Shown here one piece after another: positions 1 through 8,469 of a stretch of 40,734 bases of DNA (the first letter of the stretch is position 1; each line of letters starts with the position of its first letter). The notes beneath the pieces are model-generated. The model saw only the letters and a program-made list of their open reading frames with translations. It made no database searches and was not told where the DNA came from. The DNA is from Variibacter sp. (GTDB lineage Bacteria > Pseudomonadota > Alphaproteobacteria > Rhizobiales > Xanthobacteraceae), in assembly GCA_019689555.1 (NCBI GenBank), contig JADGHE010000026.1, forward strand, positions 1-40,734, written 5' to 3'. The position numbers were made by a program, and so were the translations under genes.

Positions 1-103
1 GGTCGGCAAGCCCGGGGGCGGGCGGGACGAGACTGGCTGCGACCGAAAGCAACAGGGTCACGGAGAGCGGGCCTTGCCGCCCTCGCAACACAATTTTCAC
101 CAT
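1..103 (-). CDS. Partial exported protein, N-terminus only
   Basis: The minus strand opens with ATG at 103 and stays open to the window edge. The 34 visible residues begin MVKIVLRGRQGPLSVTLLL and continue as a hydrophobic stretch ending in PAPGLAD. This is a basic head, hydrophobic core and small-residue cleavage region, as in a Sec signal peptide. No mature domain is visible, so no function can be named. The ribosome binding site is weak. The gene would diverge from eipA with about 90 bases between the two starts, which is reasonable for a shared promoter region. The call rests only on the signal-peptide pattern, so a chance frame is possible. Confidence 0.45.
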   Translation of the reverse strand, partial: MVKIVLRGRQGPLSVTLLLSVAASLVPPAPGLAD

Positions 104-193
104 GATGCAGTCTGATTCGATGCGGGTGGCCGGCCTATAGGGCATCGATCTGTGCAACCGGTTAAGCGCGCCCGGCATCGAAGGGAGTTCCGT

Positions 194-763
194 ATGCGTG
201 CCATCTTGCGGGCCATCAGTGTCCCACTCGCTCTCGTTGCTGCGGCAGCCGTGGCACTCGCCCAAGCCTCCGTCCGGCCGACCACCTATTCCTCGAACGA
301 GCTCGTCGACGCCGGCCACCGCTTCTTCGGCACGGTCTCGCGCGGGCTTGCGAGCGTCATCGAGAAGGCGGTCAGCCAATGGGGCTTGCCGAACGGCTAC
401 ATTCTCGGCCAGGAGGGCGGCGTCGCCATCATCGGCGGCGTGCGCTACGGCGAAGGCACGCTTTATACGAAGAACGCCGGCGATCTGCGCGTGTACTGGC
501 AGGGCCCGTCCCTCGGTTGGGACCTCGGCGGCGACGGCGACCGCACCATGATGCTGGTCTACAACCTGCCGTCGACCGATGCCGTCTATCAGCGTTTCGG
601 CGGAGTCGACGGCTCGGCCTATCTGGTCGGCGGGTTCGGAATGACGGTCTTGACCGCCAACAACATCGTCGTGGTGCCGATCCGGTCCGGCGTCGGCGCC
701 CGCCTCGGGCTCAATATCGGCTATCTGAAGTTCACGCCGCAGCCGACCTGGAACCCATTCTGA
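194..763 (+). CDS. eipA: EipA-family periplasmic envelope protein (DUF1134)
   Basis: A 189-residue exported protein of the DUF1134 family. In Brucella the family member EipA is periplasmic, supports cell-envelope stress resistance and is reported to be under CtrA control. A signal peptide covers about residues 1-26 (ALVAAAAVALAQA). The mature part carries the Gly-rich family core, with GYILGQEGG, GVRYGEGTLYTK and GWDLGGDGDR at about residues 80-130 and GLNIGYLKFTP near the C-terminus. I chose ATG 194 because GGGAG lies 7 bases upstream and the signal peptide then starts cleanly; the in-frame ATG at 152 would add 14 basic residues and lacks such a site. A half CtrA motif (TTAACC on the minus strand) lies at about 160-165. 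The family assignment is strong; the exact biochemical role is unknown. Confidence 0.88.
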   Translation: MRAILRAISVPLALVAAAAVALAQASVRPTTYSSNELVDAGHRFFGTVSRGLASVIEKAVSQWGLPNGYILGQEGGVAIIGGVRYGEGTLYTKNAGDLRVYWQGPSLGWDLGGDGDRTMMLVYNLPSTDAVYQRFGGVDGSAYLVGGFGMTVLTANNIVVVPIRSGVGARLGLNIGYLKFTPQPTWNPF

Positions 764-934
764 CGAACCCGTTCTGACGCCCCGCGCGCCGGACCGGCCG
801 CGGGCTGCACGACGCCCCCGGGCATCCTATCTTCGACACCGGCGGAAACCTGGGCTAGCCCAAGGGTTGGTCTTTAGTTCGGCGGCCGGCCTGTGGCATG
901 GTGACGGCGCTGCGGCTTCCGGAGGCGGTCGTTC

Positions 935-2224
935 ATGATCGAACCGATGATGTATTTCGGGCTCGGCTTTCTGGCCGCCTGCCTCATCGCTCTTGCCATC
1001 GTCCCCCTCGTTCACGCCCGCGCGGTGCGGCTGACGACGCGCCGGATCCAGGCTTCGCTGCCGATCTCGATGGCCGAAATCCAGGCGGACAAGGACCAGC
1101 TCCGCGCCGAATTCGCCATGACGACGCGCCGGCTCGAAATGACCGTGGAGCAGCTCAAGGCCAAGGTGACGGCCCAGCTCGCGGAAATCGGCAAGAAGTC
1201 CGAGGTCGTCGTGAAACTCAAGAGCGAGCTCGACGAAAAGGCGGCGGCCCTCGCCGCGCTCGAGACGCGGGAAAAGGCTCTGCAAGCGAAGCTGCGCACG
1301 AGCGAAGAGCAGCTCGGCCTCAAGAGCGCCGCGCTGCAAGACGCCGAACGCAAGCTCGCCGAGCGCGAAGCCGAGCTCGCCCGGCTCGGCATGAATTTCG
1401 AGGAGCGCGCCGTCGCGGCCGACAGCCATCGCATCGAAATCGTCGCGCTGCAGACCCAGATCGCCACGCTGCGGGATCAGGCCGCCGATCTCGAAACGCA
1501 GGTCAAGCGCGCGGCCGACCGCGCCGCCCAGGACCGCGCCGCGGCGGAGGCGGCGAGCCGCGACCTCGAAGCCGAACGCGGCAAGGCCGCCGCGCTGACC
1601 TCCCGCGTGAGCCAGCTCGAACAGCAGCTCGCCGCCCAGAGTGCCGGGGCCGAGGCGCTCGATCGCCGTGTGAAGGAGCTCGAGGCCCTGCTCGGCGAAC
1701 AGGACCGGCGGCTCGCCGAGACGAGCCGCGAGCGCGATCGGTTGCGGCGCGATCTCGAGTCTGCGCGCGCCGCCGAACGGAAGCTGCAGGAGGACCTCGC
1801 GGCCGCGGAGCTTCGCCAGCAGAGCGCGAGCGAGGCGCTGCGCAGCGAAAAGGCGCTGCTCGAAGGCCAGCTCGAGCGGGCGCGCGAGGAGCGCGCCCGA
1901 CTGCAGCGGGAGCTTGCCGCGCTCCGGCGCGAGGCCGAGTCATTGCGCGAGACGGAGCGGACGGAGAACGCGCTGCTGCGCGAGCGCATCAACGACGTCT
2001 CGGCGGAGGTGGCGCGGCTCATGGCCGCGCTCGAAGGGGCGGACTCGCCGATCATGAGGATCGTGGCCCAGGACCCCGACACGGCGATCGTCCATCAGGC
2101 CGGCGCGCAGAACGGAAGCCAGAGCGGCGCGACGCCCCTCCCGCGCGCGCGCGGCGGCATCAGCCTGGCCGAGCGCATCCGCGCGCTGCAAAGCCGCGCG
2201 TCCCGCGCCTCGTCGGCGCCCTGA
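935..2224 (+). CDS. Membrane-anchored coiled-coil protein of unknown function
   Basis: A 429-residue protein with one N-terminal membrane segment (about residues 7-26, FGLGFLAACLIALAIVPLV), then a basic segment HARAVRLTTRR and a block containing MAEIQADKDQLRAEFAMTTRR that I recognise as typical of a conserved alphaproteobacterial family of unknown function. Residues from about 60 to 370 are almost pure heptad-type sequence rich in Glu, Ala, Leu, Arg and Gln, predicting a long coiled coil facing the cytoplasm. A short low-complexity tail follows. GGAGG lies about 12 bases before the ATG. The gene ends 13 bases before the DUF2927 gene, so the two are probably co-transcribed. A cell-shape, division or polarity scaffold is possible but is inference only. 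Confidence 0.85.
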   Translation: MIEPMMYFGLGFLAACLIALAIVPLVHARAVRLTTRRIQASLPISMAEIQADKDQLRAEFAMTTRRLEMTVEQLKAKVTAQLAEIGKKSEVVVKLKSELDEKAAALAALETREKALQAKLRTSEEQLGLKSAALQDAERKLAEREAELARLGMNFEERAVAADSHRIEIVALQTQIATLRDQAADLETQVKRAADRAAQDRAAAEAASRDLEAERGKAAALTSRVSQLEQQLAAQSAGAEALDRRVKELEALLGEQDRRLAETSRERDRLRRDLESARAAERKLQEDLAAAELRQQSASEALRSEKALLEGQLERAREERARLQRELAALRREAESLRETERTENALLRERINDVSAEVARLMAALEGADSPIMRIVAQDPDTAIVHQAGAQNGSQSGATPLPRARGGISLAERIRALQSRASRASSAP

Positions 2225-2237
2225 GCCCGAGGCGACG

Positions 2238-3029
2238 ATGGCGTGCGGGAAGGCTCGCGGCGCGGCCCTTGCGGCCATGGCGCTCCTCGCCTGGAGCGGA
2301 GGATGGGCCGCGGCGCAGCATCCGGAGATCGAAAAGCGCCGCGCCGCCGAACGCACGAGCTTCAGCGACGCGGAGATCGCCCGCGGATTCTTCAAGGTCG
2401 CCTTCGGCGCCGAGCTCGGACTCGGCGGGCGCGTCGACCGCATCCGCAAATACGAACAGCCCGTCCGCGTCTATGTGGAGGGCGCGGCCCCGCCGGAGCG
2501 CCACACCGCGGTCGCGCGGGTGGTCGACGACATCCGCCGGCATGTCGCCCACATCGACATCGCGATGACGCGCGAGCGGCGCGATGCCAATTTCATCGTC
2601 CGCCTGGTGCGCGACCGCGACCTCGCGCGCACCGTCCGCGCGATCTACGGCGCAAACGGCTCGCGCATCGTGCGCTCGCTCGAGCCGCAATGCCTGTCGG
2701 GCATCCGCAAGGACGACCGCTATCGCATCGTCGGGTCCGACGTGATCCTGGTCGTCGATGCCGGCACCTTCATCTTCTACGACTGTGCCTACGAGGAGCT
2801 GCTGCAGGCGCTCGGGCCGATCCGCGACGACCCCACGGTGCCGTGGACGATGTTCAACGACGACGTGCAGATGGGTTTCTTCGACGTCTACGACCAGTAT
2901 CTTCTGAACATCCTCTATCATCCGCGCATTCGCGCGGGCATGACGCGCGCCGAGGTGCGGCGCCTGCTGCCCGCCATCATGCCGGACGTGCGCGCCTTTG
3001 TCGCCGCGGCGAACGGGCTGCCGCGCTAG
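2238..3029 (+). CDS. Exported DUF2927 domain protein
   Basis: A 263-residue protein with a signal peptide (residues 1-26, ending SGGWAAAQ). The C-terminal half carries the DUF2927 signature: GFFDVYDQYLLNILYHPRI followed by RAGMTRAEV. Cysteines at CLSG and YDCAYEE could form a disulfide in the periplasm. DUF2927 proteins have no known reaction; some resemble small metallopeptidase-like folds, but I see no HExxH motif here. The start codon follows GAGG by a normal distance and lies 13 bases after the upstream coiled-coil gene, so the two likely form an operon that converges on flbD. Confidence is high for the family and low for any function. Confidence 0.82.
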   Translation: MACGKARGAALAAMALLAWSGGWAAAQHPEIEKRRAAERTSFSDAEIARGFFKVAFGAELGLGGRVDRIRKYEQPVRVYVEGAAPPERHTAVARVVDDIRRHVAHIDIAMTRERRDANFIVRLVRDRDLARTVRAIYGANGSRIVRSLEPQCLSGIRKDDRYRIVGSDVILVVDAGTFIFYDCAYEELLQALGPIRDDPTVPWTMFNDDVQMGFFDVYDQYLLNILYHPRIRAGMTRAEVRRLLPAIMPDVRAFVAAANGLPR

Positions 3030-3089
3030 GCCGCGTCCAGGAGCGCGGAAAGGCGGGCGCCTTCCGAGGGCGCCGCCGCGAGGCGTGGC

Positions 3090-4463
3090 TCAAGCGACGT
3101 GCCGCACCTCGCCGCCGCCCGGCGGCGGAATGGCCACGCCTTCGGCGGCATATTCGTTGAGCTTGTTGCGCAGCGTGCGGATCGAGATGCCGAGAATGTT
3201 CGCGGCGTGCGTGCGGTTGCCGAGGCAGTGCTTCAGCGTCTCGAGGATGAGGTCGCGTTCGACATCGGCGACGGTGCGGCCGACGAGCGAGCGCGTCACC
3301 TGCTCGGCCGTCAGGGCGGCGTGAGTCACGGCCGGGCCGGGTCCGCCGCTCTCCTCCAGGCGCGCGCCATCCGGCGCCCGGATGGCGTCGACCCCGATTT
3401 CGGGCCCGGTCGCGAGCAGCACCGCGCGGTGAATGGTGTTCTCGAGCTCCCGCACATTGCCGGGCCAGCGGTTCACCACCAGGGCCCGGCGCGCATCGGC
3501 CGACAGCGGGCGCAGCGGAATCCCGTTCGCCTCGGAGTATTTGCGCACGAAATGCTGGGCGAGCTCCAGAATGTCCGCCGGGCGCTCGCGCAGCGGCGGA
3601 ATCTTCAGGTTCACCACGTTGAGGCGATAGAGGAGGTCCTCGCGGAACTTGCCCTCGCGCACGGCCTCGGCGAGATTGCGGTTCGAGGTCGCGAGCACGC
3701 GGATGTCGACCGGCACCGGCCGGCTGCCGCCCACCCGGTCGATGACCCGCTCCTGCAGCGCACGCAACAGCTTCGCCTGTAGGCGCACGTCCATCTCGGA
3801 GATTTCGTCGAGCAGCAGCGTGCCGCCGGAAGCCTCCTCGAACTTGCCGATGCGGCGCGCCACCGCCCCGGTGAACGCGCCCTTCTCGTGGCCGAAAAGC
3901 TCGGATTCGAGCAGCGCCTCCGGAATGGCCGCGCAGTTGACGGAGATGAAGGGGGCGCGCGCGCGGTTCGACTTGCTGTGGACGTAGCGCGCGAGCACCT
4001 CCTTGCCGGTCCCCGATTCCCCCGTGATAAGCACCGATGCGTCGGACGGCGCGATCTGCTGGGCGAGCTTGACCACGCGGGCCATCGCCTCGTCGCGAAA
4101 GATGAGCTCGCGCTGATCGTCGGCGACGGCGGCAAGCACCGCCGCGATCATCTCGGGATCGGGCGGCAGCGGAATGTACTCCTTCGCGCCGGCATGGATC
4201 GCCGCCACCGCCGCGCGCGCATCCGTGCCGGTGCCGCAGGCGACGACGGGAACGTGAATGTGCTCGGCCGCGAGCTGCTGGACGAGCCGGCCGATGTCGA
4301 GTGCGACATCCACCATCAGAAGATCGGCGCCGCGCCCGCCGCGCAGCACGCGCAGCGCCTGCTCGACGGTGTCCGCGTGAGTGACGGTCGCGCCCTTGTC
4401 CATGGCGATCTTGGTGGCGAGCGTGAGCTGCCCGTCCAGGCTGCCGACGATCAAAAGACGCAT
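3090..4463 (-). CDS. flbD: Sigma-54-dependent flagellar transcription activator FlbD
   Basis: A 457-residue bacterial enhancer-binding protein that turns on sigma-54 flagellar promoters and can repress early flagellar genes in Caulobacter. An atypical receiver domain covers residues 1-115: the acidic pair of ordinary receivers is missing (MRLLIVGSLDGQL), though an Asp remains at LLMVD (residue 52). The AAA+ domain shows Walker A GESGTGKE (148-155), GAFTGA (195-200), which contacts sigma-54, and Walker B TLLLDEIS (about 215-222). The C-terminal Fis-type helix-turn-helix contains HAANILGISIRTLRNKL. The gene is last in a fliF-fliG-fliH-fliN-flbD string, the Caulobacter order. A likely target promoter lies in this window upstream of fliK. 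AAAGGA precedes the ATG by 9 bases. Confidence 0.95.
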   Translation of the reverse strand: MRLLIVGSLDGQLTLATKIAMDKGATVTHADTVEQALRVLRGGRGADLLMVDVALDIGRLVQQLAAEHIHVPVVACGTGTDARAAVAAIHAGAKEYIPLPPDPEMIAAVLAAVADDQRELIFRDEAMARVVKLAQQIAPSDASVLITGESGTGKEVLARYVHSKSNRARAPFISVNCAAIPEALLESELFGHEKGAFTGAVARRIGKFEEASGGTLLLDEISEMDVRLQAKLLRALQERVIDRVGGSRPVPVDIRVLATSNRNLAEAVREGKFREDLLYRLNVVNLKIPPLRERPADILELAQHFVRKYSEANGIPLRPLSADARRALVVNRWPGNVRELENTIHRAVLLATGPEIGVDAIRAPDGARLEESGGPGPAVTHAALTAEQVTRSLVGRTVADVERDLILETLKHCLGNRTHAANILGISIRTLRNKLNEYAAEGVAIPPPGGGEVRHVA

Positions 4464-4505
4464 GGCTCAAATCCTTTCATCACATCGTCGCGACGGACGG
4501 ACTCG

Positions 4506-4862
4506 TCAGTTGCGATCCGACTTGATGATCTCCGTCATCGTGACGCCGAGCTTGTCCTCGACCAGCACCACCTCGCCGCGCGCGACCAGGCGGTTGTTGA
4601 CGTAGATGTCGATCGCCTCGCCGACTTTGCGATCGAGCTCCAGCACCGAGCCCGGCCCGAGCCGCAGCAGGTCGCCGACGTCCATGCGCGCCCGCCCGAG
4701 CACGGCCGAGACCTGGACCGGCACGTCGAAGACGGCCTCGAGGTCCGCTGCGGATCGCGTGATGGTCTCGCCGTTCGTCGGCGCGACCGCGCCGTCGGTG
4801 GCGTCGAGCCCCTCGCCCGACTCGAGGTCCGGCAACGGCAGCTTTTTGTCCTCGTCGCTCAT
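4506..4862 (-). CDS. fliN: Flagellar motor switch protein FliN
   Basis: A 118-residue protein forming, with FliM and FliG, the cytoplasmic C-ring that sets rotation direction and docks the export apparatus. Residues 1-35 are an acidic flexible head. Residues about 40-115 are the SpoA (surface presentation of antigens) domain, with AVFDVPVQVSAVLGR, LLRLGPGSVLELDRKVGE and VNNRLVARGEVVLVEDKLG, which are classic FliN signatures. The ATG overlaps the fliH stop by four bases (ATGA), showing translational coupling. A short 42-base gap separates it from flbD downstream. Confidence 0.95.
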   Translation of the reverse strand: MSDEDKKLPLPDLESGEGLDATDGAVAPTNGETITRSAADLEAVFDVPVQVSAVLGRARMDVGDLLRLGPGSVLELDRKVGEAIDIYVNNRLVARGEVVLVEDKLGVTMTEIIKSDRN

Positions 4863-5503
4863 GGCATGATCCCCGAAGGCGCCGTCCCGTCCGTGGACGC
4901 ACGCCGCACTGCGAGATAGCGCTCGACCGCTTCCGCGATCGCCGCCTGAACCGCGGCGCGGTCACGGATCGCGCCGCCGTCCGCCCATTCGATGCGGCAG
5001 TCGCCCGCCTCGAGTCCCGGTTCCGCGAGCACGACGAGGCGTCCACCAAAGCCGCAGGCGGCCGCGATCTCTTCGAGGCGCGTGCGCGCCTCCTCGAAGA
5101 CCGCGCCGCCGACGCGGACGACGACGTGCGGCGCGCCGACCAGATGCCGGAAGCAGTCCGCGGCGAGCGCCGCGATCTCGGCAAACGGCTCGCGCCGGAT
5201 CAGCTCGCCCGCGAGCTTGCTCGCGACCGCGACCGCCACCTCGACCGCCTCGGTTTCCATGCGGGCCTCGACGGCGTGCAAGCTGCGCGACAGCCTGTCG
5301 AGCGCCGCCGCCGCCGCGGCCATCGCATCGGCCAGCGTCCGCGCCGTCTCGGCCTCGGCCTCGGCCCGCCCGGCGGCGTGGCCCTTGCGGAATCCGCGCG
5401 CCTCCGCCTCCGCCAGCGCCGCCTGGTGCTGGGCCGCCGACGCCGCCCCGGGCTTGCCGCGGCCGAAGTCGGTGTCGAAGAGAAATTTCGCCGGTGCCGG
5501 CAT
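4859..5503 (-). CDS. fliH: Flagellar export regulator FliH (FlbE-like)
   Basis: A 214-residue protein in the position occupied by flbE/fliH in the Caulobacter fliF operon. FliH binds the export ATPase FliI and brings it to the C-ring. Sequence features are an N-terminal FLFDTDFGRGKP motif common in alphaproteobacterial FliH, a Glu/Ala-rich helical stalk with GxxxG-like spacing (residues about 30-75: EARGFRKGHAAGRAEAEAE), and a C-terminal domain resembling the peripheral stalk of ATP synthase. GAGGAG sits directly upstream of the ATG. It overlaps fliN by four bases and begins 10 bases after fliG ends. The family diverges fast, so the name rests on context plus motif. Confidence 0.87.
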   Translation of the reverse strand: MPAPAKFLFDTDFGRGKPGAASAAQHQAALAEAEARGFRKGHAAGRAEAEAETARTLADAMAAAAAALDRLSRSLHAVEARMETEAVEVAVAVASKLAGELIRREPFAEIAALAADCFRHLVGAPHVVVRVGGAVFEEARTRLEEIAAACGFGGRLVVLAEPGLEAGDCRIEWADGGAIRDRAAVQAAIAEAVERYLAVRRASTDGTAPSGIMP

Positions 5504-5513
5504 TCGCGTCTCC

Positions 5514-6620
5514 TCAATACACCAGTTCGTCTTCGCCGCGGTTCTTCGAGATCATGATCTCGCCCTTGGCGGCCAGGTCCTTCGCCAGATTGACGAGCAT
5601 CGACTGCGCCTCGTCGACGTCGCGCAGGCGCACCGGCCCCATCGCCTGCATATCGTCGACGAGCATCTTCGCGGCGCGGCTCGACATGTTGCTGAGGAAG
5701 AAGGCGCGCACGGTCTCGGAGGCGCCCTTGAGCGCGATCGCGAGCTTGTCCTTGTCCACGTACCGCATCAGCGTCTGGGCCGAGGCGGTGTCGAGCTTGA
5801 TGAGGTCGTCGAAGGTGAACATCAGGTTCTTGATGCGCTCCGCGGACTCGCGGTTCTGCTCCTCGAGCGCGGTCAGGAACCGGGTCTCCGTCTGGCGGTC
5901 GAAATTGTTGAAGATCTCCGCCATCACTTCGTGCGCGTCGCGCCGGCGCGTCTGCGAGAGGTTCGACATGAATTCGGTGCGCAGCGTCTGCTCGACGCGC
6001 TCGAGCACGTCCTTCTGCACCGAGTCCATGCGCAGCATGCGCGAGACGACGTCGAACGCGAGGTCCTCGGGCAGGATGGAGAGGACCTTGGCGGCGTGCT
6101 CCGGCCTGATCTTGGAGAGCACGACCGCAATCGTCTGCGGGTATTCGTTCTTGAGATAGTTCGCGAGCACCTGCTCCTGAACGTTCGACAGCTTCTCCCA
6201 CATGTTGCGGCCGGCGGGGCCGCGGATCTCCTCCATGATGGAGGAGACGCGATCCGCCGGCAGATATTGCTGCAGCAGCCGCTCCGTGGCGTCATAGTTG
6301 CCCATCAGCGCGCCGGACGCGGAAAGGCGGGAGACGAATTCCAGCATCAGGTTTTCGACCGCCGCCGCGTCGACGACGCCGAGCGAGGACATGGCGACGG
6401 ACAGCGTGCGCAGCTCGTCGTCGTCGAGCAGCTTCCAGATCTTGCCGCCGTACTGCTCGCCCAATGCCAGCATCAGGACCGCGGCGCGCTCGACCCCGCG
6501 CAGCTCGCGCGGGGGCTGCGTCGCGTTCTGCGCGGTCTGCCGGCCCGCGAGCGTCGCCACCAGTTCGGCGATCTCGTTGGACTGGTTCTGTACGGTGTTT
6601 GCAACAGCGGAAGACGACAT
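5514..6620 (-). CDS. fliG: Flagellar motor switch protein FliG
   Basis: A 368-residue C-ring protein that links the MS-ring to the stator and generates torque. Three FliG domains are visible. The N-terminal domain has [21 protein letters not shown] (split here as [14 protein letters not shown] then GKIWKLL). The middle domain has [12 protein letters not shown] and [12 protein letters not shown]. The C-terminal domain has [10 protein letters not shown], the charged torque helix around [11 protein letters not shown], and [13 protein letters not shown]. The length is slightly above the 330-350 usual for FliG because of an extra N-terminal segment. The start lies 3 bases after the fliF stop, so translation is probably coupled; the start has only a weak independent ribosome site. 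Confidence 0.96.
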   Translation of the reverse strand: MSSSAVANTVQNQSNEIAELVATLAGRQTAQNATQPPRELRGVERAAVLMLALGEQYGGKIWKLLDDDELRTLSVAMSSLGVVDAAAVENLMLEFVSRLSASGALMGNYDATERLLQQYLPADRVSSIMEEIRGPAGRNMWEKLSNVQEQVLANYLKNEYPQTIAVVLSKIRPEHAAKVLSILPEDLAFDVVSRMLRMDSVQKDVLERVEQTLRTEFMSNLSQTRRRDAHEVMAEIFNNFDRQTETRFLTALEEQNRESAERIKNLMFTFDDLIKLDTASAQTLMRYVDKDKLAIALKGASETVRAFFLSNMSSRAAKMLVDDMQAMGPVRLRDVDEAQSMLVNLAKDLAAKGEIMISKNRGEDELVY

Positions 6621-6623
6621 GGT

Positions 6624-8258
6624 CTACGCAGTTTCATGAAGCCATTGGCGGATGATGGCGACCGTTTCGTGCGGGTTGCGGTCCGCGAGCTCTCCGAGCT
6701 TCTGGATCGACTGGGCGTGGAGCTGCCCCCTCACCTGCGCGATGTCGATCATCTTCGCGGTGTCGCTGGCGAGCTGAGCGGACTGCTCGGCGGCTGCGAT
6801 CGGCTGCGCCGCCGCCGCCGGCGCGGCGAGCGCCGGCGTTTCAACCTGGGCGAGGGCGGGACGCTCTTCCGGCGTGATGATGCGGCGGACCAGCGGGCGC
6901 ACGACGAACAGAAGCACGAGGGTGGCGAGCACGGCGAGCACGCCCATCTCCGCCCAGCGCATGACGTCGGCCTTGGTGAAGGCGAAGAACGACGTCCATT
7001 CGGACGACTCCCCGACGAGCGGGGCCGGCGCCTCGGCGAAGCGCAGATTCACGACCTCGACGCGGTCGCCGCGGCTCTCGTCGAAGCCGATGGCCGTGCG
7101 CACCAGCGCCGCGATGCGGTCCAGCTCCTCCTGGGAGCGGGGCTGGTACACGGACTCGCCCTTTTCGTTCTTGCTGTAGATGCCGTCGACCAGCACTGCG
7201 GCGGAGATGCGCTTGACGCGCCCCCCTTCGATCACCTCGGTCTTGGTCGTGCGGGAAATCTCGTAGTTGACGATCTCCTCGCTCTTCCGGTTCTGCTCGC
7301 GGACCGTCGCGTTGTCGCCCCCGCGGCCCGCGGCACCCGGCAGCTCGTTCGCCACCGTGACCTGCCCCTCGCGATCGCCGCTTAAGGACTGCTCCTCGCG
7401 CGTCTGGCTCGAGCGCACGACCCGGCCCTCCGGATCGTAGCGGTCCGAGGTCTGGGTGATGCGGTTGAGGTCGAAGTCGGCGGTGAGCTGCACGCGCGCC
7501 CGCCCGGGGCCGACCACCGAGGTGACGATGGACTCGATCTGCTCGCGCAGGCGGCGCTCGAAGGCCTGCTGCCGTTCGAAGCCACTGAGGCCCACGCCCG
7601 CGGCGCCCGCCTCCGCCGACCCGTCGGCGAGAAGCTGGCCCGCCTCATCGACGATCGAAATCCGGTCGGGCTTGAGGCCGTTCACCGCCGTCGCCACGAG
7701 GTGCCGAATCGCGCGCACCTGCTGGGGCTCGAGGCTCCCGCGCACCTTGAGCACGATGGACGCCGAGGGCTCGAACGTCTCGCGCGAGAACAGCGGCCGC
7801 TCCGGCAGCACGAGATGCACACGCGCCGCCTGCACGCGTTCGATCGAGCGGATGGTCCGGGCGAGCTCCCCTTCGAGGGCGCGCAGCCGGTTTATGTTCT
7901 GGACGAAGGTGGTGGCGCCGAGAACGTCGGACTTGTCGAAGATTTCGTAACCGACGCCGCCGCCCTTGGGCAGCCCGGCCTCGGCGAGCTTCACGCGCAG
8001 GCGGGCCACCTGGTCCTTCGGAACCAGGATCGAGCTGCCGTCCCCGCGCAGCTCGAACGCGATCCCCTGCCGTTCCAGCTCCTTCACGATGGCGCCCGAA
8101 TCGCCGGGCGCAAGATCGGTGAACAGCAGGGTCATCTGCGGCGCCGTGACCCGCAGAATCAGGAAGGCGAAGAAGGCCACGAGCGCCGAAGTGACGGCAG
8201 CCATGGCCGCCAGCCGTGCCGCCCCCAGCGTTCTGACAAAATCAAGCAGCCCTTGCAC
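6624..8258 (-). CDS. fliF: Flagellar MS-ring protein FliF
   Basis: A 544-residue integral membrane protein building the MS-ring, the base of the flagellum. It has an N-terminal membrane segment (about residues 17-38, MAAVTSALVAFFAFLILRV), the ring-building motif region with LFTDL, GLPKGGGVGYEIFDKSD and NRLRALEGELARTI, a second membrane segment near residue 425 (MGVLAVLATLVLLFVV), and a C-terminal tail that binds FliG. I chose GTG 8258 because translation then begins MQGLLDFV, the usual N-terminus of alphaproteobacterial FliF; a TTG at 8306 with AAGGCAGG upstream would add 16 residues. It heads the fliF-fliG-fliH-fliN-flbD operon. The upstream region holds a CtrA-like half-site and a perfect palindrome. 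Confidence 0.94.
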   Translation of the reverse strand: MQGLLDFVRTLGAARLAAMAAVTSALVAFFAFLILRVTAPQMTLLFTDLAPGDSGAIVKELERQGIAFELRGDGSSILVPKDQVARLRVKLAEAGLPKGGGVGYEIFDKSDVLGATTFVQNINRLRALEGELARTIRSIERVQAARVHLVLPERPLFSRETFEPSASIVLKVRGSLEPQQVRAIRHLVATAVNGLKPDRISIVDEAGQLLADGSAEAGAAGVGLSGFERQQAFERRLREQIESIVTSVVGPGRARVQLTADFDLNRITQTSDRYDPEGRVVRSSQTREEQSLSGDREGQVTVANELPGAAGRGGDNATVREQNRKSEEIVNYEISRTTKTEVIEGGRVKRISAAVLVDGIYSKNEKGESVYQPRSQEELDRIAALVRTAIGFDESRGDRVEVVNLRFAEAPAPLVGESSEWTSFFAFTKADVMRWAEMGVLAVLATLVLLFVVRPLVRRIITPEERPALAQVETPALAAPAAAAQPIAAAEQSAQLASDTAKMIDIAQVRGQLHAQSIQKLGELADRNPHETVAIIRQWLHETA

Positions 8259-8324
8259 GGAACCCAACCCGATCCGACGCGAATTCCCATCGCGCTGACC
8301 CGGCAAGAATTGCCTGCCTTATGG

Positions 8325-8339
8325 TTTCCGATTGGTTAA
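8325..8339 (-). promoter_or_regulatory. Candidate CtrA site upstream of fliF (imperfect)
   Basis: On the minus strand the sequence reads TTAACCAATCGGAAA. This gives one intact CtrA half (TTAA followed by CC) and a degenerate second half, GAAA instead of TTAA, at the correct 7-base spacing. In Caulobacter the fliF operon is a CtrA-controlled class II operon, so the position fits, but one half-site is imperfect and the call is tentative. Confidence 0.4.
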
Positions 8340-8370
8340 CCGCCGCCGACCGGCAGGCAAAATCTTCCGC

Positions 8371-8388
8371 CGCCGCCGATCGGCGGCG
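8371..8388. promoter_or_regulatory. Perfect 18-base palindrome upstream of fliF
   Basis: CGCCGCCGA is followed directly by its reverse complement TCGGCGGCG. It lies between the sciP terminator and the fliF start, upstream of the CtrA-like half-site. It could be a protein-binding operator for the fliF promoter. GC-only palindromes also arise by chance in this genome, so function is unproven. Confidence 0.3.
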
Positions 8389-8420
8389 CAGGGCGTGGGC
8401 GCCCGCGCATCCCCGCAAAC

Positions 8421-8450
8421 GAAAACGCCGGCCTTGCGGCCGGCGTTTTC
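8421..8450 (-). terminator. Rho-independent terminator after sciP
   Basis: GAAAACGCCGGCC and GGCCGGCGTTTTC form a perfect 13-base-pair stem around the four-base loop TTGC. The arms end in A and T runs, so it can work in both directions. It starts 20 bases past the sciP stop and separates sciP transcription from the fliF promoter. Confidence 0.9.
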
Positions 8451-8469
8451 CGCAACCCGCGCGCGACGC

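Noticed and set aside
97-285. Minus-strand frame over the eipA start
   Set aside because: It overlaps the eipA signal peptide, has unlikely composition and no ribosome site; the better minus-strand candidate is the partial signal-peptide frame at 1-103.
898-2568. Long open frames antisense or out of frame to real genes (for example here, 4992-7385 and 8917-11154)
   Set aside because: They are Arg/Ala/Gly/Pro-rich with no domain signature, and arise from GC-rich third positions of the real genes on the other frame or strand.
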